Made by a program: the position numbers and the translations under genes
Notes under the pieces: generated by a model
Seen by the model: the letters and a program-made list of their open reading frames with translations, nothing else
Databases searched by the model: none
What the model was told of the DNA's origin: nothing
In this document: positions 17,259 through 25,126 of the stretch, piece by piece
Layout of the letters: each line of letters starts with the position of its first letter
Numbering within the stretch: the stretch's first letter is position 1
Assembly (NCBI GenBank): GCA_040220415.1
Contig: JAVJUV010000113.1
Coordinates: 1 to 64,000 of the forward strand
Length of the DNA: 64,000 nt
Reading direction: 5' to 3'
DNA from: JAVJUV01 sp040220415
GTDB taxonomy: Bacteria; Pseudomonadota; Alphaproteobacteria; Rhodobacterales; Rhodobacteraceae

Positions 17259-17988
17259 AACCCTCCCTGGTGGATGGGGTTTCTCGCGTTCGTCCGGCGG
17301 TTCGTACGAAAGCAGCCGCTCGCAGAATGATCACGAATAGCACAAGACCTACGAACCATGGCCTGAGCGGGTTTGGCTCCGGGATCGCGCGATGGAAGCT
17401 CAGGAAATGCATGAAGAGGAAGTAAAAGACATGTGCAACCGTCAGCCACCAAAGCGGAAGGACGCCCATTTGAAGGAATTTCCAGGCCGATACGCCAAGT
17501 CGGCGCATTGCGCGGTCGCTGGACGTTGCTGCGAGCAGGATCGCAAGTGCGAAGGCGGCAAGCCCAATGGCGTTAGCAAGCCCGAACCCATGCTGGAACA
17601 TCACATAGCTCAGAAGGTCGGGATGCCATTCAAATCCGATGAGCCGCATGAGGTCCCATTCAACCCAGCCCACCAGAATGATAGCGGCGTGGACGCTGAC
17701 CAGCAGGCAGGCCTGGATGCCAAGCTCACGGCGGAACGGCAGCAGCCGGGTGACCGACCGCAGGAATCGGGTTAGCGGCCCCAGGCTAATGGTCAAGGCG
17801 ATGAGGATAAGCGAGGCATCCCCGAAAGCCCGGTTCCAGCGGTGCATCGGGCTCCATTCCGCGTGAACGGCAGCGAAGCCAAACACCAGCCCGGTTGCCA
17901 GAATTGCCACGATCACGTGTCGAGCCAACGCCCGCTTGGCCATATAGCTGATCGCCGTCCAAAGGTTTTGCAGCACGGTCACACTCAT
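17239..17988 (-). CDS. Ferric-reductase-like (MsrQ/YedZ-type) haem membrane protein
   Basis: A 249-aa integral membrane protein with six to seven helices of the ferric-reductase-like transmembrane domain. Candidate haem-ligand histidines occur in VSVHAAIILVGW and TVAHVFYFLFMH. Such proteins move electrons across the membrane, for instance to periplasmic methionine sulfoxide reductase in MsrPQ. No MsrP is encoded nearby; the neighbours are c-type cytochromes, so its partner may be one of those. It starts with an ATGA overlap with the gene upstream (17985) and overlaps PBP2 downstream. Confidence 0.75.
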   Translation of the reverse strand: MSVTVLQNLWTAISYMAKRALARHVIVAILATGLVFGFAAVHAEWSPMHRWNRAFGDASLILIALTISLGPLTRFLRSVTRLLPFRRELGIQACLLVSVHAAIILVGWVEWDLMRLIGFEWHPDLLSYVMFQHGFGLANAIGLAAFALAILLAATSSDRAMRRLGVSAWKFLQMGVLPLWWLTVAHVFYFLFMHFLSFHRAIPEPNPLRPWFVGLVLFVIILRAAAFVRTAGRTRETPSTREGYVRAPN

Positions 17989-18476
17989 TCAGGTGCTTCC
18001 TGTGCCATGTTTAGCGCGATTGGAGGAAGTCCCTTCGCGACACCTTCAAGTCGATACGCATGCAATGCTCTGATAGCAGCGAATGCCATGATGATCACGC
18101 CTGCCGCCGCAAGATATGGCCGAAGCGGATCGAACCAGGCGAGCAGGGCAGGACCACCGAAAACCAGCATCAGAACCTTGTTGCAGGTCGGGCAGGCGAT
18201 CCCAAGAAAGCTTACCATCCCTCCGGTCCCCGATGCGCGCAGACGACAATGTGGAAGCCAGAGCGCGGCGGTCACGCCGGCGAGTAACGCCGTCAGTACG
18301 GTCGCCCCAAGCTCCCAGGGCCCGACGGGTGTCATACGGACAAAAAACGGGTTGACCCACACCGCCGTGACGGTTCCGAGACTGGTAAACATCAACAGTC
18401 CAATGGCGAAGCCACGAAGGATCCTGCGCGAATCGTCTGTCTGCTTCTCACCTGCTGAAGGGGCTCTATCGGGCAT
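17985..18476 (-). CDS. Unknown four-helix membrane protein with CPTC motif
   Basis: A 163-aa membrane protein, not recognised. About four helices are predicted. The third begins with SFLGIACPTCNKVLMLVFGG, so a Cys-X-X-Cys pair lies at the membrane edge and could be redox-active or bind a metal. The start at 18476 is supported by GGAGG 9 nt upstream; an in-frame GTG at 18503 would put the start further inside the preceding gene. It overlaps the FixH-like gene by 11 bp and the ferric-reductase-like gene by 4 bp, so it works within that operon. Function not assigned. Confidence 0.65.
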   Translation of the reverse strand: MPDRAPSAGEKQTDDSRRILRGFAIGLLMFTSLGTVTAVWVNPFFVRMTPVGPWELGATVLTALLAGVTAALWLPHCRLRASGTGGMVSFLGIACPTCNKVLMLVFGGPALLAWFDPLRPYLAAAGVIIMAFAAIRALHAYRLEGVAKGLPPIALNMAQEAPE

Positions 18477-18888
18477 CAAATTCGACCTCCGCAAAATCCT
18501 CACCGAAACCGACGTTGACTACCCAGCGTCCCGTCCTCGGCATTTTGAACTTCGCCCGCCATCTGCCAGCTCCGACCAATTCCAGAGGCGGATTGAAACC
18601 ATCTCTATGCACGTCGACCATCCCAAAGTTGACCTCTGGGCGCATGCCGGCCAACTCGGGCGCGTTAGCGTCAGGCAGGAACTGGATCTCCAGACGGACG
18701 TCACGGTCGCCCGTCGCATAGACCTGAATATCGAGGCGACCGTCCGAGAGTGTTTCGGAGACCGACGCAGTTGGCTTTACCAGGTCGCCGGACGACGCCC
18801 CCGGCGTCGGTGTCCTCAGGGCTCCCCAGACGAATACTCCAGTTATCACAACGACACCAAGGACGATGAGGATAGATCTAGTTTTCAT
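18466..18888 (-). CDS. FixH-like periplasmic/membrane-anchored protein
   Basis: A 140-aa protein with one N-terminal anchor (SILIVLGVVVITGVFVWGAL) and an immunoglobulin-like beta domain: EIQFLPDANAPELAGMRPEV ... GRWRAKFKMPRTGRWVV. This resembles the FixH/YtkA-like domain found in copper and cytochrome oxidase assembly proteins. The start at 18888 is taken because it begins the hydrophobic anchor; upstream in-frame residues belong to the shadow of the cytochrome gene. It overlaps that gene by 11 bp. A metal or haem-protein assembly role is likely, not proven. Confidence 0.7.
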   Translation of the reverse strand: MKTRSILIVLGVVVITGVFVWGALRTPTPGASSGDLVKPTASVSETLSDGRLDIQVYATGDRDVRLEIQFLPDANAPELAGMRPEVNFGMVDVHRDGFNPPLELVGAGRWRAKFKMPRTGRWVVNVGFGEDFAEVEFDAR

Positions 18889-19864
18889 TGGACATTGCCA
18901 TCTGTGAATGATCCATGCCCGCCGCCATGGGGGTTCCGTCTGGCAGCGGCGCAGGCGCTGGCAAAATGCCCGTGCCCTCGGGGTCGAGCAGGTAAGTGGC
19001 GATGGCCTCGCGGTCGGCATCGGTGAAGTAGGAAGTGCCTTCGGCAACCACCTCTGCCATGCTGCCGCCAAAGGCATCTCCATTCGGAAGTAGCCCGGAT
19101 TCGAGCGCATAGGCCAGATTGGGAACCGTCCAACCCCTTGCCAGCAGGTCGTCAACCAGGATGGACGGGGCCTTGCTGCCACCAGGCAAGCTGGCGTTTC
19201 CGGCGAAACGTTCGCCGTCTTTCAATCCCCCAGCCAGGTTCCGTCCGGTGTGGCAGGCCGCGCAATGGGCCGCGCCTTCCACCAGCACACGACCGCGATT
19301 CCAGGGCGAAGATGTGCCCAAGAGCGCATCGGTTTCCGGGGCTTCAAAATATGCGGAACGCCACAGCTTCAGGCCCGAGCGGAAACTGAAGGGAAAACCC
19401 ACATCATGGGGCGCTGCCGCTTCGGCGACCGGCGGAACGGAACGGAACGCCTCCCAGAGGTCGGCGATTTCCTGATCGGTGAATCCGGCATAGAACGAGT
19501 AGGTGAACACCGGATAGTAGGGATCACCTTCCGGGGATACACCTTGGCGAATGGCTTTCGCAAAGTCCTGGATTGTCCAAAGCCCGATTCCTCCGTCTGG
19601 ATGCGGTGTGATGTTGGGGGGAACGAAGGTGCCGAAAGGCGTGTCAAGCGGCGCGCCCCCGGCCAAGGCCAGACCCTCAGCGGCAGTATTGGTGTGGCAA
19701 GATACGCAACCGCTCGCGCGGGCGAGGTAGGCTCCGCGCGCGGCATCGCCCGTCGGAAAAGCGGCGGGTTCCGCGGTGCCAATAGGCCATAGTGCAAGCG
19801 CCCCTGCCCCTAGGCTTGCGGACAGGGCGGGGAATACCAGGCTAAGCCGGATCAGACCGCGCAT
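18878..19864 (-). CDS. Dihaem cytochrome c
   Basis: A 328-aa periplasmic cytochrome with two CXXCH haem sites: SGCVSCHTN near the N-terminus and AHCAACHTGRN in the second half, each followed by a c-domain with Met candidates. The N-terminus is a signal or anchor (LIRLSLVFPALSASLGAGAL). The architecture resembles dihaem cytochromes that serve dehydrogenases. The C-terminus ends in Met/His-rich AAGMDHSQMAMSNEN, a copper-binding-like tail. Second gene of the cytochrome-FixH-PBP2 operon. Confidence 0.88.
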   Translation of the reverse strand: MRGLIRLSLVFPALSASLGAGALALWPIGTAEPAAFPTGDAARGAYLARASGCVSCHTNTAAEGLALAGGAPLDTPFGTFVPPNITPHPDGGIGLWTIQDFAKAIRQGVSPEGDPYYPVFTYSFYAGFTDQEIADLWEAFRSVPPVAEAAAPHDVGFPFSFRSGLKLWRSAYFEAPETDALLGTSSPWNRGRVLVEGAAHCAACHTGRNLAGGLKDGERFAGNASLPGGSKAPSILVDDLLARGWTVPNLAYALESGLLPNGDAFGGSMAEVVAEGTSYFTDADREAIATYLLDPEGTGILPAPAPLPDGTPMAAGMDHSQMAMSNEN

Positions 19865-19866
19865 CT

Positions 19867-20499
19867 TCAGCTCCGGCCCGCGCGAAACTGCGCATGACAG
19901 GACGAGCAGGTGCCGGTGATCCGATTGAAGAGGTCGTCCGCCGCAAACGTTGTGAGGTCAAGGGCGGGTTCAGTGGGCTCGGCAACAGCACGGGATGCCG
20001 CAATCTCCCCAGGGTTCTCTGCGTATCCCATCAATTCGGCGATTGTGAACACCTTCTCTGTTGGTGGCGCAGGTTGCGCCGCCATTGCGGAGTGGTCCAT
20101 TGCGGCCATGTTCTCCGCAGGTTGTAGGCCGTTCGGTGCGGCCGCTGACAACGCGTCGGCATAGATCTCAAGGTTTTCGGCCAGAGATGCGAAATCCTGC
20201 CAGCTTTCCCAGATCTCCGACTTGGCGTAGGTAACGCCTTCAAGGCTGTCCTCCGGGAACAACGACAACATCTTTTCTCCCGCGTGGCTGGAGATCACGC
20301 GCGCGCCTTCCGAGACCGTGAAGGCGTCGTACGGCACAGTCCCTTGCATCATCGGGGCGAGTTCCGCCACGATGTCGCGTATTGCTGTCATCCCGTTCAT
20401 GCGGTCCAGGACGACCCCGGTCGCACCCGTGTGCGCTGTTGCCGCCGCCGCCATTGCAGAAGCGGTAAGCGTAATTGTGATTTTTGCTCGAATTGCCAT
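19867..20499 (-). CDS. Cytochrome c'-type protein
   Basis: A 210-aa secreted protein of the cytochrome c-prime fold, a four-helix bundle with a single haem at the C-terminus (GTCSSCHAQFRAGRS). The signal peptide is MAIRAKITITLTASAMAAAATA. An insertion with PAENMAAMDHSAMAAQPAPP, rich in Met and His, interrupts the bundle and looks like a copper-binding loop, absent from ordinary family members. Cytochromes c' bind NO and similar gases. The start at 20499 is preferred over 20550 because it starts the signal peptide. First gene of the six-gene operon that ends in PBP2. Confidence 0.8.
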   Translation of the reverse strand: MAIRAKITITLTASAMAAAATAHTGATGVVLDRMNGMTAIRDIVAELAPMMQGTVPYDAFTVSEGARVISSHAGEKMLSLFPEDSLEGVTYAKSEIWESWQDFASLAENLEIYADALSAAAPNGLQPAENMAAMDHSAMAAQPAPPTEKVFTIAELMGYAENPGEIAASRAVAEPTEPALDLTTFAADDLFNRITGTCSSCHAQFRAGRS

Positions 20500-20674
20500 G
20501 TTATTGCCTGTCTTTGGTTTTTGTATTGGGTCAAACGCCCCAAGCGACACTGAAGGCCGATTTCGGGCTGTTCACCTGCTCGGAACGAACATCAGGGATA
20601 GCTGAAACGACGCGCAGGCATTGCCTGTAAGGCAGTGCAAGGCAGCATCGGGCAACGCCCCCCGGTCCGACAGA

Positions 20675-21043
20675 TCAGCTCAAGTGTCGGGGAGGCGGCA
20701 AATCGATGGGAGGGCCATCAAATCGTAGCTGAGAACTTGCAAGCACTGGACCCAGGTAGAGCCCAAGCTCAGAAATGACAGGTGCCAGCGGAAGCGACGG
20801 GATCACGAAGCCCGAGCAGATGAGGGCCGGATGACAGGACGGTTCCGCGTCCGGAGCCTTAGTGGGGCTGAGGATGGAGGTCTCAGAGTGATGGTCCGCA
20901 ACTGCTGCGGCACCGGCGATCTGACCAATAGTCAAGCCAAGGAGCAGAGAAACGGTTAGCAACAGCACCGACAGATACCGCTGCAGATTGCGCGGAGCCG
21001 CGGCTTTCTTTCGGGATGCGATGGTGCCGGACCGCGCCATCAT
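20675..21043 (-). CDS. Small membrane protein with CHPALIC motif and Pro-rich end
   Basis: A 122-aa protein of unknown function. A basic N-terminus leads into one helix (YLSVLLLTVSLLLGLTIGQI), followed by a His/Ser linker (ADHHSETS), the motif CHPALIC and a proline-rich C-terminus (DGPPIDLPPPRHLS). A related layout occurs in the protein at 26201 (CHPGLDC, then GPIDEPPPPRG), so the two appear to be paralogues of an uncharacterised copper-island family. The start is coupled by ATGA to the reading frame at 21040-21357. A CueR-type promoter lies at 21385-21409. Confidence 0.6.
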   Translation of the reverse strand: MMARSGTIASRKKAAAPRNLQRYLSVLLLTVSLLLGLTIGQIAGAAAVADHHSETSILSPTKAPDAEPSCHPALICSGFVIPSLPLAPVISELGLYLGPVLASSQLRFDGPPIDLPPPRHLS

Positions 21044-21357
21044 TGCAGATGACTGATCCGTATTTCGACAGGTTCCATGTGGTCCAGGCACACGCGCTCG
21101 GCCGTCAGCGATACTGACGTCGGAAAGACAGACTTCCTTACGTCGCTTGGCCGATGCTGACAATCCCGCGATGTCGGGGCCGAAATGGTGGCCGCAGGAC
21201 CGAGAGAGTTCAAGCAATCCTGCCAGTCGCAGTCTCTGAAGAAGGAAGTTTTGTTAAGAAGGAGGATACCCGTCTCTTGCGAAGTGAAAACCATCCGACC
21301 CGTCAGGAAAGGCACGGCCGGCGCACAGGCAACGACTAACCCTCGACTGAATTGCAT
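21040..21357 (-). CDS. Small Cys-containing hypothetical protein behind a CueR-type promoter
   Basis: A 105-aa reading frame that is not recognised. It begins MQFSRGLVVACAPAVPF and contains scattered cysteines (FFRDCDWQDCLNSL, SRDCQHR). Support comes from context: GGAG stands 6 nt before the ATG at 21357, the CueR-type promoter at 21385-21409 points at it, and its stop overlaps the next gene's start as ATGA. The composition is not strongly coding-like, so it could instead be a leader region for the gene at 21043. Confidence 0.4.
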   Translation of the reverse strand: MQFSRGLVVACAPAVPFLTGRMVFTSQETGILLLNKTSFFRDCDWQDCLNSLGPAATISAPTSRDCQHRPSDVRKSVFPTSVSLTAERVCLDHMEPVEIRISHLQ

Positions 21358-21384
21358 GCTCTGCTCCATTTTTTCTCAGTCATG

Positions 21385-21409
21385 CATCCTTCCACCGCTG
21401 GAAGGTCAA
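21385..21409 (-). promoter_or_regulatory. CueR-type promoter/operator 2
   Basis: On the minus strand TTGACC (21409-21404) is followed by 19 bp to CATGAC. The dyad CCTTCC-N6-GGAAGG (21388-21405 on the plus strand) sits between. It points at the two small genes ending at 20675. The -10 match is weak. Confidence 0.65.
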
Positions 21410-21509
21410 GCCGCCTTGTTGGCTGAATTCTATTTGGCCACCCTCATCGAGAGTTCCTTTGGCCGGGCCAAAGGGTGGAGGACCTGTTTCAAGGAGTTCT
21501 GTTCCAATA

Positions 21510-23624
21510 CTACTCTACGGCGACCCGTCCTGATCCGGCCATAGTCAGTGCCTCGAGTACAGCCTCTGTCGACAGAAGTTCCGGCAAGACAACGCCTTCT
21601 GGCGCAGCGGGACCATACACGGTGTTGAACGGAATTCCGTAGCGCCCGAAGCTTTCCAGATAGCGCGAGATGGACTCGTCAGGACGCGTCCAATCCGCCT
21701 GCATGGCGACAATCCCGGGCTCACGCAGTCGCGACGCGACAGGCTCGCGGTCGAGAACCAGCGCCTTGTTCGCCTTGCATGTCAGACACCAATCGGCCGT
21801 CACGTCCACAAAAACGACCTGCCCGGTCGAGACAAGGCGCGCGATCTCGGACCTGTCGAACTTGGCCCAATCGGTTGCTGCCGATGTCACCGCGTTGCGG
21901 GCCTCGGATAGCAACCCGGCCAGAGCCAACGCGACCACGACCAGGATCGTAGCCCCCGGAATCCTCGCAATGCCCGGTATGCGTGGCATCGACAGCAGCG
22001 CCACAGCACCGAGGGTGGTCAACCCAATCCAGATGGCTGCCCTTTGGCCGGCCACGCCGCTCAGAACCCAGAAGAGCCAGGCCGCTGTGGCAGCGAGTGC
22101 TATACCCAGTACGACCTTCAGAACGAGCATCCAGCGGCCCGGTCTGGGGAGGCGCTGGATAAGTTGCGGGAACGCCGCGACGGCGAGGTACGGAAGCGAC
22201 AAGCCAACTCCGAGCGCGGTGAAGATCACCGCAATGTCGATGGCACGCCCAGCCAGCGCAAAGGCAACTGCCGTGCCAAGGAAGGGTGCCGAACAGGGCG
22301 TGGCCAGAATGGCCGCGAAGGCGCCGGTTGCGAAGTCGCCGCCATAGCCCGTGCCACCGCCAGCGCGCGTCAGGCGGGTCTGCCATGAGGAGGGCAGCGT
22401 GATCTCGAAGAGGCCGAAGAGATTGGCCGAAAAGATCACGAGCACGACCAGCATCACGGCCAGGAAGACCGGGTTCTGAAATTGCAGGCCCCATCCTACC
22501 GTCAGCCCAAAACCCCGCGCGGCAAGCGTCGCTCCGGCGAGAACCCACATGAACGCCAGGACACCGAGTGCGGAGACCGCAAAACCGGTGCGGATGCGTG
22601 CAGGGGATAGCCCGCCGGATTTGACAGTGGATGAAAGCTTGATGGACAGAACCGGCAGCACACACGGCATCACGTTCAGGATCAGCCCACCGAGAAAGGC
22701 GATGGCGGCGATCCACGCCAGTTCGCCCAGACCTGGCACTACCGCGGCGATGCTGAAAGGCGGCGCGGGCGCATCCCCGGACAATACGGGCTCCAGCGTG
22801 GCTGCGCGGGTGCCATCGGTGACCGTTACCTGCAATTCGGACGGGTCAGATGCAGCAGCCAGGATCGGTAGTCGCGCCCAGACCAGCCGCCCCCCTTCCC
22901 CTAACCGTATGTCGGGCTTGCCGAACGCAGTCCCCTCTCCCAGTTCGGGGAAGATATCGGGAGCTTCGAATGGCTCATCGCTTCTTGCGATCAGCGTCAG
23001 GGCCGTCTTTGCATCATCTAGATGGGCGGAGGTGATCCTGATTCCGGTATCCATGCCGTCATCGGGTACACGGGCTGCATAGGTCGAAATCAGCCTTGCT
23101 GCCTCGTTGTCGATCCCGCTGGCCCTAGGCAGATCCAGCGAGAGATCGAATTCCTGCGGAACGCAAACCGTCGAACAGGTCAAGAGGTTCACACGTGCAC
23201 GCAATGCGACAGGCATTCCAGGTTCCGAAAGCACGATCCGGATCGGAAAGACGACCTCGTCGTGATAGCCGAAGTTCTCGATCCCGAAAGCCGTGAACCG
23301 CTCGGGTGGCGGCCATAGGAACTCGGCCTCCGCGATATTCTCGGAGCCTGCCCAGTCGATCGACGGCGGCAGACCGACCTCACCCGGCGAGCGCCAGTAG
23401 GTCTTCCAGTCCTCGCCAAGTTGCAGATGGAGGCCGGCCGAGATCGACGTCGCGTCCGGATTGACGCCGTTCTCAGCAGTGATCAGGCGGGCCTCGACTG
23501 CGGGATTCCTGAAACTTTCCGATCCGGCAGCCACGACTGCTGAAGTGGCAACAAGGCTTGCGAAGACGGCAGCAGCCAGCCAGCCGAAAACCCTGGAAAC
23601 CCGCTGTTTCAAGTTCGCTGACAT
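21510..23624 (-). CDS. Protein-disulfide reductase, DsbD/ScsB type
   Basis: A 704-aa inner-membrane electron conduit carrying reducing power from cytoplasmic thioredoxin to periplasmic thiol proteins. It has a signal sequence, a large N-terminal periplasmic domain with LLTCSTVCVPQE, about eight helices with the Cys pair in NVMPCVLPVL and ATPCSAPFLG, and a C-terminal thioredoxin domain with ADWCLTC. The long N-terminal domain is that of ScsB (suppressor of copper sensitivity) rather than classical DsbD. It overlaps the DsbA-like gene by 16 bp; together they resemble ScsB-ScsC, which protects periplasmic cysteines from copper. Confidence 0.9.
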   Translation of the reverse strand: MSANLKQRVSRVFGWLAAAVFASLVATSAVVAAGSESFRNPAVEARLITAENGVNPDATSISAGLHLQLGEDWKTYWRSPGEVGLPPSIDWAGSENIAEAEFLWPPPERFTAFGIENFGYHDEVVFPIRIVLSEPGMPVALRARVNLLTCSTVCVPQEFDLSLDLPRASGIDNEAARLISTYAARVPDDGMDTGIRITSAHLDDAKTALTLIARSDEPFEAPDIFPELGEGTAFGKPDIRLGEGGRLVWARLPILAAASDPSELQVTVTDGTRAATLEPVLSGDAPAPPFSIAAVVPGLGELAWIAAIAFLGGLILNVMPCVLPVLSIKLSSTVKSGGLSPARIRTGFAVSALGVLAFMWVLAGATLAARGFGLTVGWGLQFQNPVFLAVMLVVLVIFSANLFGLFEITLPSSWQTRLTRAGGGTGYGGDFATGAFAAILATPCSAPFLGTAVAFALAGRAIDIAVIFTALGVGLSLPYLAVAAFPQLIQRLPRPGRWMLVLKVVLGIALAATAAWLFWVLSGVAGQRAAIWIGLTTLGAVALLSMPRIPGIARIPGATILVVVALALAGLLSEARNAVTSAATDWAKFDRSEIARLVSTGQVVFVDVTADWCLTCKANKALVLDREPVASRLREPGIVAMQADWTRPDESISRYLESFGRYGIPFNTVYGPAAPEGVVLPELLSTEAVLEALTMAGSGRVAVE

Positions 23625-24379
23625 ACCAATGCCCAGCCTTCCTCGCGTTCTCTGTCGACCAATTCCTGAATCGTTCGCTCGCTGATTTCCCCCTGGATCA
23701 CGGTCCGACCAATCACCATTGCCGGCGTACCGATGAAAGCAAAGATTCGGGCAAGCGCGGCACTGTTCTCCAGGTCGAGAAGAACGCGTTCACCGTTCAT
23801 GTCCGCAGTCAATTGCGCATGGTCGATTCCGATATCATCTGCAAGTGCTTGAAGGTATTCGGGTGTTGCCCGAAACGGTGATTTCATTAGGCGTTCGTGA
23901 AACGCGGGGTAAGCCCCTTGGTTTCTTGCCGCCAGAGCTGCCTTTGCGGCAAGTTTCGACGTCTCACCCAATAGCGGCAACTCGTGCCAGGCAACCCGTA
24001 CTCCGCTACCCGGGCGCGCCTCGATGGCGGCGAGGCGCTTGGTCTGCACTCGGCAATAGGGGCAATAATAATCTGAGAAGGACGCCACCGGGACATTCTC
24101 CCCGGCACCGAATGTATCGCCGTACAGGGTGCCACAGATGTTACTCCTCACCCGTGTCTCGGCATCCGCTTGATCGTTTTCTGTTCGATCCTCCAAGCCG
24201 AAGAATGGATCGAAACCTGCCGAGCTTTTTCCGGCTGTCAGCCGTCGAAACCCGACCGGATCGTCGATCTCCTCAAAGACGAGATCTTCGCGCCCTAAAC
24301 CGGGAACAATTCGAACGCCAGCATATAAAACAGCGAGCCCGGATACGATCAGAATTGTCCTTCGTGGCTGAGACATCAT
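23609..24379 (-). CDS. DsbA-family thioredoxin-fold protein (ScsC-like)
   Basis: A 256-aa periplasmic thioredoxin-fold protein with an N-terminal anchor (TILIVSGLAVLYAGV), active site CPYC (SDYYCPYCRVQ), a helical insert, and the cis-Pro segment FIGTPAMVIG. It resembles DsbA/DsbG/ScsC isomerases. Its end overlaps the DsbD-like gene by 16 bp, indicating an electron-transfer pair. Two ATGs (24379, 24376) are equally placed. It follows a lipoprotein-like gene and the DUF2933 gene behind a CueR-type promoter, so copper induction is expected. Confidence 0.9.
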   Translation of the reverse strand: MMSQPRRTILIVSGLAVLYAGVRIVPGLGREDLVFEEIDDPVGFRRLTAGKSSAGFDPFFGLEDRTENDQADAETRVRSNICGTLYGDTFGAGENVPVASFSDYYCPYCRVQTKRLAAIEARPGSGVRVAWHELPLLGETSKLAAKAALAARNQGAYPAFHERLMKSPFRATPEYLQALADDIGIDHAQLTADMNGERVLLDLENSAALARIFAFIGTPAMVIGRTVIQGEISERTIQELVDREREEGWALVCQRT

Positions 24380-24420
24380 GATTTTACCGTGGCAGCCTTC
24401 ATTCTGTATTCAATCACTTC

Positions 24421-24705
24421 CTAATCTGACGTGGCACGTACCATGAAGCCCACTCGATCGCCTTCACAGTCGAGAACTGCCAGTCCGTTCGCTCCAGTCT
24501 CGGTTGCCACACAGCCCTGCGGAATCTGGGCTTCGGTTCCGCTGGTTGACAGGCGTGTCGTGTCACTGGCCCTGCACTGCTTGATAGCCGCCGAACACCC
24601 GCCCAGCACAACAAGAAGGAGGACAGCGGGAGTGCCTCGAAACAGCAATATGCGGCGGCTATTCGGCTGCAATTGTTGCGGCTGTTCGATCTTCGGACGC
24701 CTCAT
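24421..24705 (-). CDS. Small predicted lipoprotein
   Basis: A 94-aa protein not recognised by family. After a polar start it has the stretch AVLLLVVLGGCSAAIKQC, a plausible lipobox (LGGC) with the lipidation cysteine, then a mature part with Cys residues (QGCVATE, LDCEGD). The start is uncertain: ATG at 24705 gives a long n-region, and a TTG closer to the helix is possible. It overlaps the 3' end of the DUF2933 gene by about 46 bp and precedes the DsbA-like gene by about 40 bp. It would be a substrate for the plasmid-encoded Lgt. Confidence 0.5.
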   Translation of the reverse strand: MRRPKIEQPQQLQPNSRRILLFRGTPAVLLLVVLGGCSAAIKQCRASDTTRLSTSGTEAQIPQGCVATETGANGLAVLDCEGDRVGFMVRATSD

Positions 24706-24946
24706 TCTCGTTGTCAGCAACACGCGGCTTTCCATGACAGGATTTTCCCATGATGCGATGCATGACCAAATGGACTCCGACGCAGAGGAGGAGCGGCGCG
24801 AATGTGATGAGATTGTCGGACACGCCGGAAGCCCGGCCCGCCACGAGAAGGGCAATGATCGGCAGGAGCATGACTGCGCAGCATGCCCACATCCCGTACT
24901 TCATCAGCTTTTCCGGCCCGGATTGTGCAGTGCCTTTGTCTTTCAT
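24659..24946 (-). CDS. DUF2933-like small membrane protein
   Basis: A 95-aa membrane protein with two helices: LMKYGMWACCAVMLLPIIAL and NLITFAPLLLCVGVHLVMH. The second runs into HRIMGKSCHG, the Met/His/Cys end typical of DUF2933 proteins, which are frequent in copper islands and of unknown mechanism. It is the first gene behind the minus-strand CueR-type promoter at 24989-25013, 43 bp away. Metal relay in the membrane is plausible, not shown. Confidence 0.7.
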   Translation of the reverse strand: MKDKGTAQSGPEKLMKYGMWACCAVMLLPIIALLVAGRASGVSDNLITFAPLLLCVGVHLVMHRIMGKSCHGKPRVADNENEASEDRTAATIAAE

Positions 24947-24988
24947 GTTCTGTTTTCTCGATTTTCCAGTCGCCCGTTCCGAGAGCTA

Positions 24989-25013
24989 CCGGCTTCCAGC
25001 GCGGGAAGGTCAA
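24989..25013 (-). promoter_or_regulatory. CueR-type promoter/operator 3
   Basis: On the minus strand TTGACC (25013-25008) is followed by 19 bp to TAGCTC (24988-24983). The dyad CTTCC-N6-GGAAG lies inside. It drives DUF2933, lipoprotein, DsbA-like and DsbD-like genes. Back to back with operator 4. Confidence 0.75.
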
Positions 25014-25060
25014 TGTTACAAACCGATACAAAAATCACTGTTTTGTCAGATCAATCCGGC

Positions 25061-25085
25061 TTGACCCTCCCGCGCTGGAAGGTGG
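25061..25085 (+). promoter_or_regulatory. CueR-type promoter/operator 4
   Basis: TTGACC (25061-25066), 19 bp, then TTTACG (25086-25091). The dyad is CCCTCC-N6-GGAAGG, one base off the consensus. It lies 41 bp before the L,D-transpeptidase start at 25127, pointing at it. Confidence 0.75.
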
Positions 25086-25126
25086 TTTACGACCATCAAA
25101 CAGGCGTAAAAAGGAGCAAGCAGGCA

